Of a DNA stretch of 64,000 nt, positions 32,995 through 42,990 are shown one piece after another. Positions within the stretch are counted from its first letter, which is position 1. Each line of letters begins with the position of its first letter. This DNA is from Buddleja alternifolia (taxonomy: Eukaryota > Streptophyta > Magnoliopsida > Lamiales > Scrophulariaceae), in NCBI GenBank assembly GCA_019426215.1, contig CM033394.1:39368423-39432422 (forward strand), read 5' to 3'. The position numbers and the translations under genes are program-made. The notes under the pieces were generated by a model. The model was not told where the DNA came from, ran no database searches, and saw only the letters and a list, made by a program, of their open reading frames with translations.

Positions 32995-34535
32995 TGTTGG
33001 TCCCAAGTGGCATACGAAAGGGTTTAGAAGGGGGGGGGGGGTTGAATAGACCCTGAAGTCTTTTTCGACTTCAAAAGATTTCGTATTAAACTGGTTTTGG
33101 ACGCTTAAAAAGGGAACGCTTGACTGCGCGTTTTCTTAGAAATATAGACGCTTAGGTTAAGCGTCTGATGAAGACTGTTTTTAGAGAGTTAACTTAGACT
33201 TCAAGATTTGAATACTTTAACCGAGTGGGTTTAAGCGTTCAGTTCTTTAATCAGTGTTAGCACAGCGGAATGATTTTTCTAGTCTTCCTTTGAAAGCTTT
33301 AGCGTCACCAGAGGTTTCTTAGTTGCTTAGCGTTTGATTGTATTTTACTTAGTCAATTTATGCAATGATATGATATGATATGATTGACTGAAAAGTAAAT
33401 AACACAATATTTGTAAGGTTCGTTGGGTGATGTAATCCCAACTACGTCCTTCTTCTCCTTGAACACTTGGAGGCAATCCACTAAAGTGATTCTCAAAGAA
33501 TCACACAGAATCTTCTACACAATAGGGAGAGACAGATGTCGATGACTTGAGCTCCTTGATCACACAGATTTCTGCTCCAAATCACTTCAATCTCCTTGCT
33601 TCTTTCACCCAGAAATGATGCAAGTATCCAACTTCGACTTCACATAGATCGCGAGGCTTGGATGGGTTTTTCTAAAGCGGTTTGTTTGACTTTGATGAAG
33701 TTCAAACAACTTGGAAATATCTCAGTAGGAAAGTGGTTTCTTCGAAAAGAATGTTTGAGATATTTGTTGACTGTCTCAGGATTGAAGAAAAGCAAAGGGA
33801 ATGTTTTCTTGAATATTCTGGCTTTTCTGAGAGTTTAAGGAATGAGACTTCAATGCAACAGCAATTCGACTTGAAGATTAATTGTTCTCTGTTTGGCTTG
33901 TTGTTGAAGTCCTATTTATAGGCATTTTTGGAGAAAGTGTCCGTTTGACACATGCACAGGCGCGTGTCTCTCACTTCCGCGAGTGAACAACTTTTGTCCT
34001 TTTTCCTGAAAATCTGCTGCACGAAAGTTGGTGCTGCAGTCTGAGATAGTTGACAGTCCAATAGGGTGGCTTCTCCGTACGTCTGAAAGTGCTTATCACA
34101 TTTAATGCTCTTATCAGCATTTAATGCATTTGAATTAAATATCCGTTGGTATTTAATGCTTCGGGAATATTTGCATTAAACTCCTTTTGAACTTAGAAAT
34201 AAATTCAGGTGACTTTACTTCTGTCCCATAAGGAAACGCTTGATGTAGCTGGTCAATTGGACGCTTGGAGACTTTTATCTTCTTTCAGAAATCAGGCGCT
34301 TGAGTCTTCGAACTTTACCACTGATAAACTCACTCAGAAATTATCAGACGCTCAGCCTAAGACTACTTAGCCTAATAATCTAAAGCAAAATAAAACAAAG
34401 CCTAATAAGCCTATTACAAAACCAACGCTTCAAGGCTTATACAAATTTTCTACTAAAATCAAACTTACATATTTTGGGGTCTAACACAAAATCCTAATTG
34501 TCATCATCAAAACATCTAACATGAAATTCCTAACA
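32995..34535 (-). repeat. 3' LTR of the SIRE-like element
   Basis: 1541 bp, the same length as the other LTR, with TG...CA ends. It contains a run of twelve or so G residues (plus strand, near 33031). Small open frames at 33596-33921 are duplicated in the other LTR and are not genes. Confidence 0.92.
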
Positions 34536-34550
34536 ATTTCCCCCTTTTTG
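34536..34550 (-). other. Polypurine tract
   Basis: On the minus strand AAAAAGGGGGAAAT directly abuts the 3' LTR, as expected for the plus-strand DNA primer of an LTR retrotransposon. Confidence 0.8.
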
Positions 34551-34768
34551 ATGATGGCAATACTTAATCTTTTATAGTTCAAGAGTTAGACAGCCAAAAG
34601 TAAAAGTTAGCTTGATTAGATAACATTAGTTAAAGTTAGTTACGCTTCAACGAGATGTTTCAGCTGAAAAATGCATTTTATATATATCGAGAATTACAGG
34701 CATTTTTACAACTGAACAAGTGAAGATATAAGAGACAAGAATATAGATAAGGTAAGATCAGAAAGCTT

Positions 34769-37700
34769 TTAATGTCTTGGTCTGACTCTGTATCGCTTGG
34801 TCATTTCAGCTCGGATAGCTTCAGTCAGATTGTCTTCCAAGATCATCATTGCTTCATGATCTTTGTTGATTATAAGCTTGTTTTCTTCTTGTTGTCTCTT
34901 CTTGAAGACAGTAAAATGATTGTCCCAGTCAGTTGGGTCAATACCAATATACCTTAGGCAGATTCGAAAAGTTTGGATAAATTCAGTCATCTTTCTCTCT
35001 TCAGCTAAGATTCTTGGATCTGTAGGCTCTGGAATGGACGTTCTTTGAAGAGGGATGTCAAACTGTTCAAGCAGTGCTCTTGTAGGTATTGGTAGATTTG
35101 GATATAACGCTCTAGGAGGATCCCTTAGCGTACTACTGGGCGCTCCAGATGTACTTTGAGCAGTTATCCAAGACGGAAGACGAAGCGCAGAAGTAGAAGT
35201 AAGCACTTGACGCTTAGGAGACGGAGGCTCTTCAGCTTTTGCACTAGATGCTTTCCTCTTTTCTCCTTTCTTCTTCTTTTCCCCCTTATTGCCATCATCA
35301 GACTTTAAGAAATGATCTGTGAGTAAACTGACCTGATGAGCAATTTGAGACATAGAATCTGTGATGTCATCCAGACGCTTGTCGAAGCGCTCCTGCAGAA
35401 CGAGAAGCTTGGCGCTGGTAGCATCATTTATAGAGGTCTCAAGGGTTTTAAGGCGCTTCTCAAGCTCTTCTTTCATGGCAAGTTGGGTTGCTTGAGTGGC
35501 ATCATGCATTACTTGAAAATCTTGCTTGCACTCACCAACAGCCGCTTGAGCTGAACTACGCATATGAGCAATTTGGGCGCTCATGACGTGAGTTTCAATC
35601 TTTGCCAGATCATCTTTAATCCAATGGAGAGATTCTTCGTTCTGAGTAGCGTGGGCGCTAATATTCTCCAAGACGGATTTGAGCAAAGGACCAAAAGATT
35701 GACTCTCATCGGAAGGAACCGCTTGAGGAGCCGGTCGCTTGAACCTTGATGAGTGTTTGAGAGAGTCAAACGAAACTTGATAGGCTGGATCAAAAACAGT
35801 ACCTCGAATGACAGGAGACAGATCCTCAACACTATCAGCAGTAACAGGTTCAGGAATATCCTCGGGTGGAGACGCTTGAACGAGTTCTTCAGCAGACGCT
35901 GGAATACTTGTAACTGCAGACTTGAACGCTTCAGCTGATGTATCAGGCGCTTCCTCAAGCGTTGACTCTGGTTGACGAAAGTCATCGAATTGGAAGTTCC
36001 AGTTTGCTAAGTCGGCATATGAAGTGGATGGAGAATCCAAGAGTTCAGTGAGTCTGGTTCTGGAAATACAAGTACCGGAGATGAATGTGCGAAGAGGACT
36101 ATCAATGGCCCTGATGTGCATTGGACCAATGATATCAAGCACATGATTGGGGAAGACTTTGGACGGCGCTTGAGCGATGGAAAAGAGTGAATCTGGACAG
36201 TATTGTCTGGAAAATCCAATCAAGCAGTCAGAAGGAAGAGACGTAGGACGCCGATGTGCAGGTACACAATCAGCATAGTACTCTTCAAGATACGGATAAA
36301 GTGCTTGAGCCAGCTCTTGATTCCTTTCAAGCAGGGAGAGGACAAACTCATAGTGATCAAGTACCTCGCTGCGGATTGAAGAGAGCAGTGGATATCCTTT
36401 GAATGGACTGATTACTGAGCCGTTCCAAGATCTAAGATTGACAGTGAAGATCTTATCGAATAGGGAGACAGGAGTCAAAATCTTCACCATCAGATTGAAG
36501 TTTTCTTCACAGTGGCTTGGGGCAAAATTTAAGCACAATACGCCAGATGTACCACTGAAAGAAGCTTGAGCGTTGAACAGAAGAGGAGTAGTGGAAAATC
36601 TGTGAAGCTCTTGACGCAGACACTGTTCGATTTGATGTCTAACAATTGGGAGCTTGAGAACAGGTCCGACTCTCTGTTGACGCTGCTTGAGGCAATACTT
36701 GGCGAACTGACGCTTCTTGTCATGCATGCCTATGCCGAAAAGATGGGGAGCTTGAACTAGTTCTGAGAAGGTATACTTGTGTCCCACATACGCTTCAACC
36801 CAGTTAACTTCATTTATGCAGAAGTCTGTGCCAGCAGTCACCATAGCGCGAATGCCTTCAAGATGAATATCTCTGATAGCTTCAAAACGATATCTATCAG
36901 GCTGATAATTAGCATTCCAGACGCTGTCAAAATAGGCATCAGCTTCAGTCTGAAGCAAGTCTGTCAATGATTCGAGACGCTCACCGGCATGAGCAGCCTT
37001 ATTCTTCCACAGACGAAGTGGATGGACTAATGCAATATTTTCAGGGCTATGAGCAGTCTGAGGGAAGTGTGTGTAGCCTTCTCTGTTCAAGACTGACTCT
37101 GAAGGATTGAGAAAGTTAGGACGCAGAGGCTCATACATACGAATGCTGTAATCCCGTAGGGCGAACCCGGTTGGCTTGCTGTGCCCATAATCTAGATAGT
37201 ATGCTATGTCCATGGCACATCTAGGAGTTCGATCTCCTTGTCTGTCTTGTATGATGGCTTTGATTTGACTGTCAAAATCAATCAATCGAGCAACATCATT
37301 CTCTGCAGCAATATATCTCTCTTCGTTGTAGCCTGCAGGAATGAAATCTTCTTCGAGCGCTGGGGGCATATAATTGATTGAATGATCAATCGTCGTCAGC
37401 GGGTCGAGTTGGAAGAAGTGTCTAGGCGCTGGAACGTCTTCAGCATCGCTCTGACCTTCTGAGCGTGCCTCTGTTATAGCCTTAACAGGAGATGAAGTCT
37501 GAACCTCTGTAGTTGCAGGTTCCTCAGCTTCAATTGCAGCAACTTCTGCGGCAACATCTTTAGCGATAGTAACGACTTCGGTCAAGTTAACATCCAGGAT
37601 GATATCAGTTGACGCTTCAGCAGCAGCTGGAACTATAGCTGAAAGAAAGGAACTATCCTCTATAAGAGCAGGATCTTCTACAGATGTAGGAAAGGAGATG

Positions 37701-38968
37701 CTGTGGGAAGAAATAAACTTACCCTGAGAACTAGTCTCAACAGCAATACTTTGAGCGCTTGGCTCAACAGTAACTTGAGCGCTTGGCTCAACAACAACTT
37801 GAGCGCTTGGCTCAACAGCATCTTGAGCGCTTGACTCAACAGCCTCAGGCTCTTCAGGAACGGGAGCAGCTCGACGCTTGCTAGTCCTGGAACGCTTGAA
37901 GATTTTCTTCACGTTGACTCCTTCAACGAGTCTAGGCGGAGGAGCGGGAGGATCAACAGCTGGTTCTTCAAAGTCTATTTGTTTAATGATCCCTTCCAGC
38001 TTCCTTCTTTTGAGAGGTAACTTGTCCTCTACATCCTCATCAGTTTCCTCATCATCCTTTTGAGTGGAGGCGACAATTTGAACTTTGGGCTTTCTGGGAG
38101 CCCTTTTCTTGATTGCAGCCGGACGCTTCACATCTTCTTCTGGTACTGGACGCTCCGCTTCTTTATCGGACGCTTGACGTACTTCCAGACGCTCAGATAG
38201 TGGTTTGGCAGCACCACCAATTTTGGGAGGATTGAAGAGATTGTTCAAAATCCTTTTTCCCAGCAACTTGGTCTTATTCAACGGAAGACCAGAAGAATAT
38301 ACACACTGTGATTTGTATAAGAGGTCACTCAGGACAAGCCCATATGGTTTATTTGAGCCGCTTAAACAGTCCCGAAATCTTCCAAAAACGTACTCACTCC
38401 AGTTAATTTTGATGTTCAAGAGTATGGCAGTCATCATCTGGAATTGTACTGGGTTCACCTTATCAAAGGTTCCCACTCGGCATTCTATGATCTTGCTGCA
38501 GAAATCAGCCAATAGCCGGTATTTGGACACTAGGTCTTTCTTTTCGAAATATTGAGTGTAGGGTACATCTTCGTACGCACTCATTGTAGTCCATGCTTCC
38601 TTGATCTGTTTTAAAGTAATAGAATCCAGTGCCTCACCCTCATTTGGGAGTTTAAAGTTCTCGGCAATGGAGGCAGCAGTCAGAGTGAATTCCTTGGGAG
38701 GCTCCTTTGAGGATAGAGGAATTAGACAAGAGATAGACTTCTTGTCCTCTGAGAGTTTGGCAGTCCTCCAGAAGATATCCACTTCAGTTGGAAACAGATA
38801 CGAGTATTGAGTCAAGAATGGCTTGAGCCCAGCTTTGACGACCATATCCATCATATCTGTTAGATTGATCTGAGGTTGCTCATACAAGAATTTCCAGTCG
38901 ACGACATGGCCTTCAGTAACCTTGAGGGTAGCTTCGGCAGAAGTAGACGAGGATTTCTTTGGTGCCAT
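34769..38968 (-). CDS. Third ORF in the envelope-like position of the SIRE-like element
   Basis: Open for 1399 codons from Met at 38968 (MAPKKSSSTSAEATLK). The frame is also open upstream to a Met at 39166, but that extension is less protein-like. It lies after pol, where SIRE-lineage elements carry an envelope-like ORF. I see no signal peptide and no convincing membrane helix, so the name is positional only. Visible parts: a Lys/Ser N-terminus; a conserved-looking region (about 15-240) whose pattern recalls the plant transposon domain called Transposase_32, from memory; basic nuclear-signal-like patches (KKRAPRKPK); a VEPSAQ tandem repeat at about 375-407; a second folded-looking region with IDHSINYMPP and ENIALVHPLRLWKNK; a possible coiled coil; and a basic tail KKKKGEKRKASSAK. 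It is intact while gag-pol is broken. Function unknown. Confidence 0.75.
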   Translation of the reverse strand: MAPKKSSSTSAEATLKVTEGHVVDWKFLYEQPQINLTDMMDMVVKAGLKPFLTQYSYLFPTEVDIFWRTAKLSEDKKSISCLIPLSSKEPPKEFTLTAASIAENFKLPNEGEALDSITLKQIKEAWTTMSAYEDVPYTQYFEKKDLVSKYRLLADFCSKIIECRVGTFDKVNPVQFQMMTAILLNIKINWSEYVFGRFRDCLSGSNKPYGLVLSDLLYKSQCVYSSGLPLNKTKLLGKRILNNLFNPPKIGGAAKPLSERLEVRQASDKEAERPVPEEDVKRPAAIKKRAPRKPKVQIVASTQKDDEETDEDVEDKLPLKRRKLEGIIKQIDFEEPAVDPPAPPPRLVEGVNVKKIFKRSRTSKRRAAPVPEEPEAVESSAQDAVEPSAQVVVEPSAQVTVEPSAQSIAVETSSQGKFISSHSISFPTSVEDPALIEDSSFLSAIVPAAAEASTDIILDVNLTEVVTIAKDVAAEVAAIEAEEPATTEVQTSSPVKAITEARSEGQSDAEDVPAPRHFFQLDPLTTIDHSINYMPPALEEDFIPAGYNEERYIAAENDVARLIDFDSQIKAIIQDRQGDRTPRCAMDIAYYLDYGHSKPTGFALRDYSIRMYEPLRPNFLNPSESVLNREGYTHFPQTAHSPENIALVHPLRLWKNKAAHAGERLESLTDLLQTEADAYFDSVWNANYQPDRYRFEAIRDIHLEGIRAMVTAGTDFCINEVNWVEAYVGHKYTFSELVQAPHLFGIGMHDKKRQFAKYCLKQRQQRVGPVLKLPIVRHQIEQCLRQELHRFSTTPLLFNAQASFSGTSGVLCLNFAPSHCEENFNLMVKILTPVSLFDKIFTVNLRSWNGSVISPFKGYPLLSSIRSEVLDHYEFVLSLLERNQELAQALYPYLEEYYADCVPAHRRPTSLPSDCLIGFSRQYCPDSLFSIAQAPSKVFPNHVLDIIGPMHIRAIDSPLRTFISGTCISRTRLTELLDSPSTSYADLANWNFQFDDFRQPESTLEEAPDTSAEAFKSAVTSIPASAEELVQASPPEDIPEPVTADSVEDLSPVIRGTVFDPAYQVSFDSLKHSSRFKRPAPQAVPSDESQSFGPLLKSVLENISAHATQNEESLHWIKDDLAKIETHVMSAQIAHMRSSAQAAVGECKQDFQVMHDATQATQLAMKEELEKRLKTLETSINDATSAKLLVLQERFDKRLDDITDSMSQIAHQVSLLTDHFLKSDDGNKGEKKKKGEKRKASSAKAEEPPSPKRQVLTSTSALRLPSWITAQSTSGAPSSTLRDPPRALYPNLPIPTRALLEQFDIPLQRTSIPEPTDPRILAEERKMTEFIQTFRICLRYIGIDPTDWDNHFTVFKKRQQEENKLIINKDHEAMMILEDNLTEAIRAEMTKRYRVRPRH
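37751..37847 (-). repeat. 27-bp tandem repeat inside the third ORF
   Basis: Four near-identical units of plus-strand agcgcttggctcaacag plus ten variable bases encode repeated VEPSAQ hexapeptides and variants. Length variation between copies of the family would be expected. Confidence 0.8.
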
Positions 38969-39735
38969 TTTTAGTGAAAGAGATGAACTGAGATTTGCTT
39001 TTGCTTTTAAGAGAGAGAGAAAATAAATTTGCAGAGATTTTTGAGTATGAGTAAATGAAGTTTCTGCAAATTGTGTTTTTAAATGACAGAGGTTAATTTT
39101 TTGAAACTTGTGTTCTCTTATCTCTATAGGATTAACACACGTGTAAAGAGTTTCAATCTCAGCCATGAATTCATTAACCGCGGACGCGAGTTTTGCGAAA
39201 TAGAGAGAAGTTACACCTGGTAATTCTCAAATAAATATTTGACATCCGAGTTAAAGTTTTAGAAACGTTTGGCATTTTCAGAGTGTAACGCACGCGCCCG
39301 TTTGTACATTGACACGTACACAAACACGTGCTATCTATGAACCGTCATTTTGAATTTTTTTTGATTACCCGCCAGTTTGGTGTGATAGAAGTGTGTGGGT
39401 AGAGTACACAATAGACTGTTGAGTCTATCCACTACTTCAAGAAGCGTGTAAAAAGGTTTTATCAATGAATTTTTAAAATCGTTTTTATATTAAGTGTTGA
39501 ATGGAATAGTTTCAACGCTTAATGCCACTTATTGGGGACAATATGGACGCTTAAAGCTAAATTCCTTTTATGGTTTAGCGTCCAACATATTTCACAAAAG
39601 AATACTGAGCGTTGATGATCATGCATCTGAAAGTTTTTGATCATTGACGCTTAGTTAGGTTCAAGTATAATTTTAAGGTTCCCCCTAAATTTGATAACTT
39701 GTACCATATGTCTAATAAAGTATGATGCTTGATGA
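38969..39735. other. Spacer between pol and the third ORF
   Basis: About 0.57-0.77 kb without supportable coding sequence. It may hold signals for expressing the downstream ORF (splice acceptor or promoter), but none can be assigned. Confidence 0.4.
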
Positions 39736-42651
39736 TTAGGTGTTTAAATCAATCATACCTAGTTCACTAATCAAAGTGAGAAAGCGTTGCTCGTTGAGCG
39801 CTTTGGTGAAGATATCTGCCAATTGTTTGTCAGTTCCAATAAAATGCATGGAAATATCTTTCTTTTGAACATGGTCACGAAGGAAATGGTATCTAATGTC
39901 AATGTGTTTGGTTCTGGAATGAAGAACAGGGTTTTGAGTCATGGCTAGAGCGCTTTGGTTATCACAAAGAATGGGGGTTGGACCTAGGATTGTTCCATAA
40001 TCTCTAAGTTGTTGCCTCATCCATAAAACTTGTGCACAACAACTTCCTGCAGCTACATACTCAGCTTCGGCTGTGGAGGTAGCTATGGATTGTTGTTTCT
40101 TGCTATGCCATGAAACTAACCTATCACCTAGAAATTGACAAGTACCACTAGTACTTTTACGATCTATTTTGCAACCTGCAAAATCTGCATCTGAGTAACC
40201 GATTAGTTCAAAAGGAGAATCCCTAGGATACCATAAGCCCACATTTTGTGTGCCTTTTAGGTATTTAAGAATTTTCTTGGCAGCAATTAAGTGTGACTCT
40301 TTAGGATCAGCTTGAAATCGTGCACACATGCATACCGAAAACATGATATCAGGTCTACTAGCAGTAAGATAAAGAAGTGATCCAATGATACCTCTATAAT
40401 TAGTGATATCAACTTTCTTTCCACTTTCATCTTTATCTAACTTAAGCGTTTGGCTCATTGGAATTTTTGAATATGATGTATTTTCCATACCAAATTTCTT
40501 AATCATGTCTCTCGTATATTTAGCTTGGTTAATAAATATTCCATTAGGGAGTTGTTTAACTTGTAATCCTAAGAAGAAAGTTAATTCACCCATCATGCTC
40601 ATTTCAAATTGTTCTTGCATCATTTTCGAAAATTTCTCACACAGACGCTTGTTAGTAGAGCCAAAAATAATATCATCGACATAAATTTGGACTAAGAGAA
40701 TATCTTCGTTATTAGTAATTTTAAATAACGTTGTATCAACGCTGCCTTTTGAAAAGCCTTTACCAATAAGAAAGATAGAGAGAGTGTCATACCATGCTCG
40801 GGGTGCTTGCTTAAGCCCATAGAGTGCTTTGTCTAGCTTGTACACCATACTCTTACCATGGTAGTTGAAGAATCCCGGTGGTTGCTCCACATATACTTCT
40901 TCTTGGAGTTTACCATTCAGGAAGGCACTCTTCACGTCCATTTGATACACTGTAAATTTGTTAAACGCTGCATACGCTAGAAACATGCGGATTGCTTCAA
41001 GACGGGCGACAGGAGCGTATGTCTCATCAAAGTCAATGCCCTCTTCTTGGCAATAACCTTGAGCTACGAGTCTGGCCTTGTTTCTTATTACAATGCCGTT
41101 CTCATCCATCTTGTTTCTATAAACCCATCTAGTTCCAATGACTCCTTGGTGAGTTGGTCTTGGTACTAGTGTCCAAACCTTACTACGCTCAAATTGATTA
41201 AGTTCTTCTTGCATGGCTTCAATCCAACTTGGATCACTTAGCGCTTCATCCACTTTCTTAGGTTCCATCTGAGATAGAAAGCTTGCGAACATAGCCTCAT
41301 TGATTGTAGCGGCTCTAGTTCTAACAGGCGCTCCAATATCTCCAATAATTTGCTCTGGTGGATGATCTCGCAGCCATAGTCTGTCTGGTTGGAAGGGGTT
41401 AAGAGATCTAACAGGCGCTTGGGGATCAGACGCTTGACTACCTTCTTGCGTAGGCGCTTCAAATTCACAATTCCTTGTTTGCTCTTGATGATCACTCTCT
41501 TCATGATCATCAGCATTTCTTATAAAATTGTCCAGAGTAATCTCACGAGTAATCTTAGGAGGTGGCACTGAGATCTCATCATCGTCGTCAGTATCTTCAT
41601 CAATAGTGATCTTAGACGCTTGATGACAAAGATCTTCAACTCCTACATCATTTATATGAACCTTACTCGGTTCTTGGTTAGCATCATCAAAAACAACATG
41701 AATAGATTCCTCAACCTTCGATTTGCCCTTGTTTAGGATGCGAAAATTCTTCCCATTCTTGGCGTAGCCTAGAAAGATTCCCTCATCCGCTTTAGGATCA
41801 AAAGTCTTTAGGCTTTGGGATCCATTACTATGAATAAAGCACTTAGAACCAAAGACGTGAAAGTATGAAACATTTGGCTTACGTCCCTTCCACAGTTCAT
41901 ATGGAGTTTTTCCATGCTGTTTGTTGATCATGCAACGGTTTTGAGTGTAACACGCAGTGTTGATCGCTTCGGCCCAAAACCTAGGAGCAAGCTTGGATTC
42001 TGCTAACATTGTCCTAGCGGCTTCCTTAAGCGTTCGGTTCCGGCGCTCAGCAACACCATTTTGTTGGGGAGTTCTGGGAGCTGAATACTCATGGTGTATT
42101 CCATTTTCTGCACAAAACTTCTCAACAACCTTGTTAGTAAACTCAGTACCGTGATCACTTCTTATTCTCGCAACTTTAAGATCTTTCAATGTTTGAAGTT
42201 GTCGAATAAGCGTTGTTAACTTGTCACATGTTTCATCTTTGGATGACAGAAATTCCACCCAAGTAAATCGAGAGAAATCATCTACTATCACCAAAGTATA
42301 CTTTTTACCGCTTACACTGATTGTTTGAACAGGTCCAAACAGATCCATGTGAAGTAGTTCAAGTATTCTAGAGGTAGATAGATGAGGTTTTCTCTTGAAC
42401 GATGACTTAACTTGTTTACCCATTTGACAAGCGTCACAAAGGCGATCCTTGTGAAATGGTCCATTTGGTAATCCCTCTACAAGATTTTGACTTATAAGCT
42501 GAGAGATTGTTTTAAAGTTAAGGTGGTTCATTTTTCTATGCCATAACCAACCCTTTTTAGATTCATTTTTAGCAACAAAGCATGTTGGGTTGTTATCAAG
42601 TGTTGAACCCCAATCTACCAAATATACGTTGTTAGTTCTTTTTCCTTTCAA
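39736..42651 (-). pseudogene. pol: integrase, reverse transcriptase and RNase H of the SIRE-like element
   Basis: A 971-codon open frame. Domains in order: GAG-pre-integrase ([16 protein letters not shown], about 37-52); integrase core with [10 protein letters not shown], a second Asp in RSDHGTEF and Glu in GVAERRN (about 95-205); reverse transcriptase ([14 protein letters not shown] from about 510, catalytic YVDDIIFGS at about 655); and RNase H ([19 protein letters not shown], about 810-830, then a C-terminal TKALNEQRF). Catalytic residues look intact within this segment. The frame is offset from the upstream protease segment by a break near 42655, so one polyprotein cannot be read through. 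I therefore label it a pseudogene although most of it is open. Confidence 0.88.
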
Positions 42652-42990
42652 TTTAGTAGACTTTGTTTAGCGTCATTTATATAGCAACAGTCACTTGAGA
42701 ATATGACTTCAAAGCCTTTATCACAAAATTGACTTATGCTTAATAAATTATGCTTCAGACCCTCAACAAAATAAACATCACTTATCATGATGTTCCCCCT
42801 ATGCACAGTACCTATACCTTTGGTTTTACCTTTGGAGTTGTCACCAAATACAACCTGAGGACCATTGGCAGCTCGATAGTTGATCAGAAGATCCTTGGAA
42901 CCAGTCATGTGCCTTGACGATCCACTATCGAAGTACCAAACAGATGTATCGACTCTAGCTCTAGGTACCTGCACTCAAGAAGGAAGTTCT
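42648..42990 (-). pseudogene. Aspartic protease segment of the SIRE-like pol
   Basis: The minus-strand frame contains VWYFDSGSSRHMTGSKDLL, the D-S-G catalytic motif of Copia proteases, followed by ISDVYFVEGLKHNLLSISQF. It is separated from gag by a TAG at 42991-42989 and a change of frame, and from integrase by another frame change near 42655. Confidence 0.85.

Noticed and set aside
33596..33921. Two 79-80-codon frames in the LTR
   Set aside because: They are present in both LTRs in overlapping frames on the strand opposite the element's genes, without family resemblance.
38969..39166. Start of the third SIRE ORF at Met 39166
   Set aside because: The frame is open there, but the added 66 residues look like chance translation. 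The Met at 38968 (MAPKKSSS) gives a more natural N-terminus.
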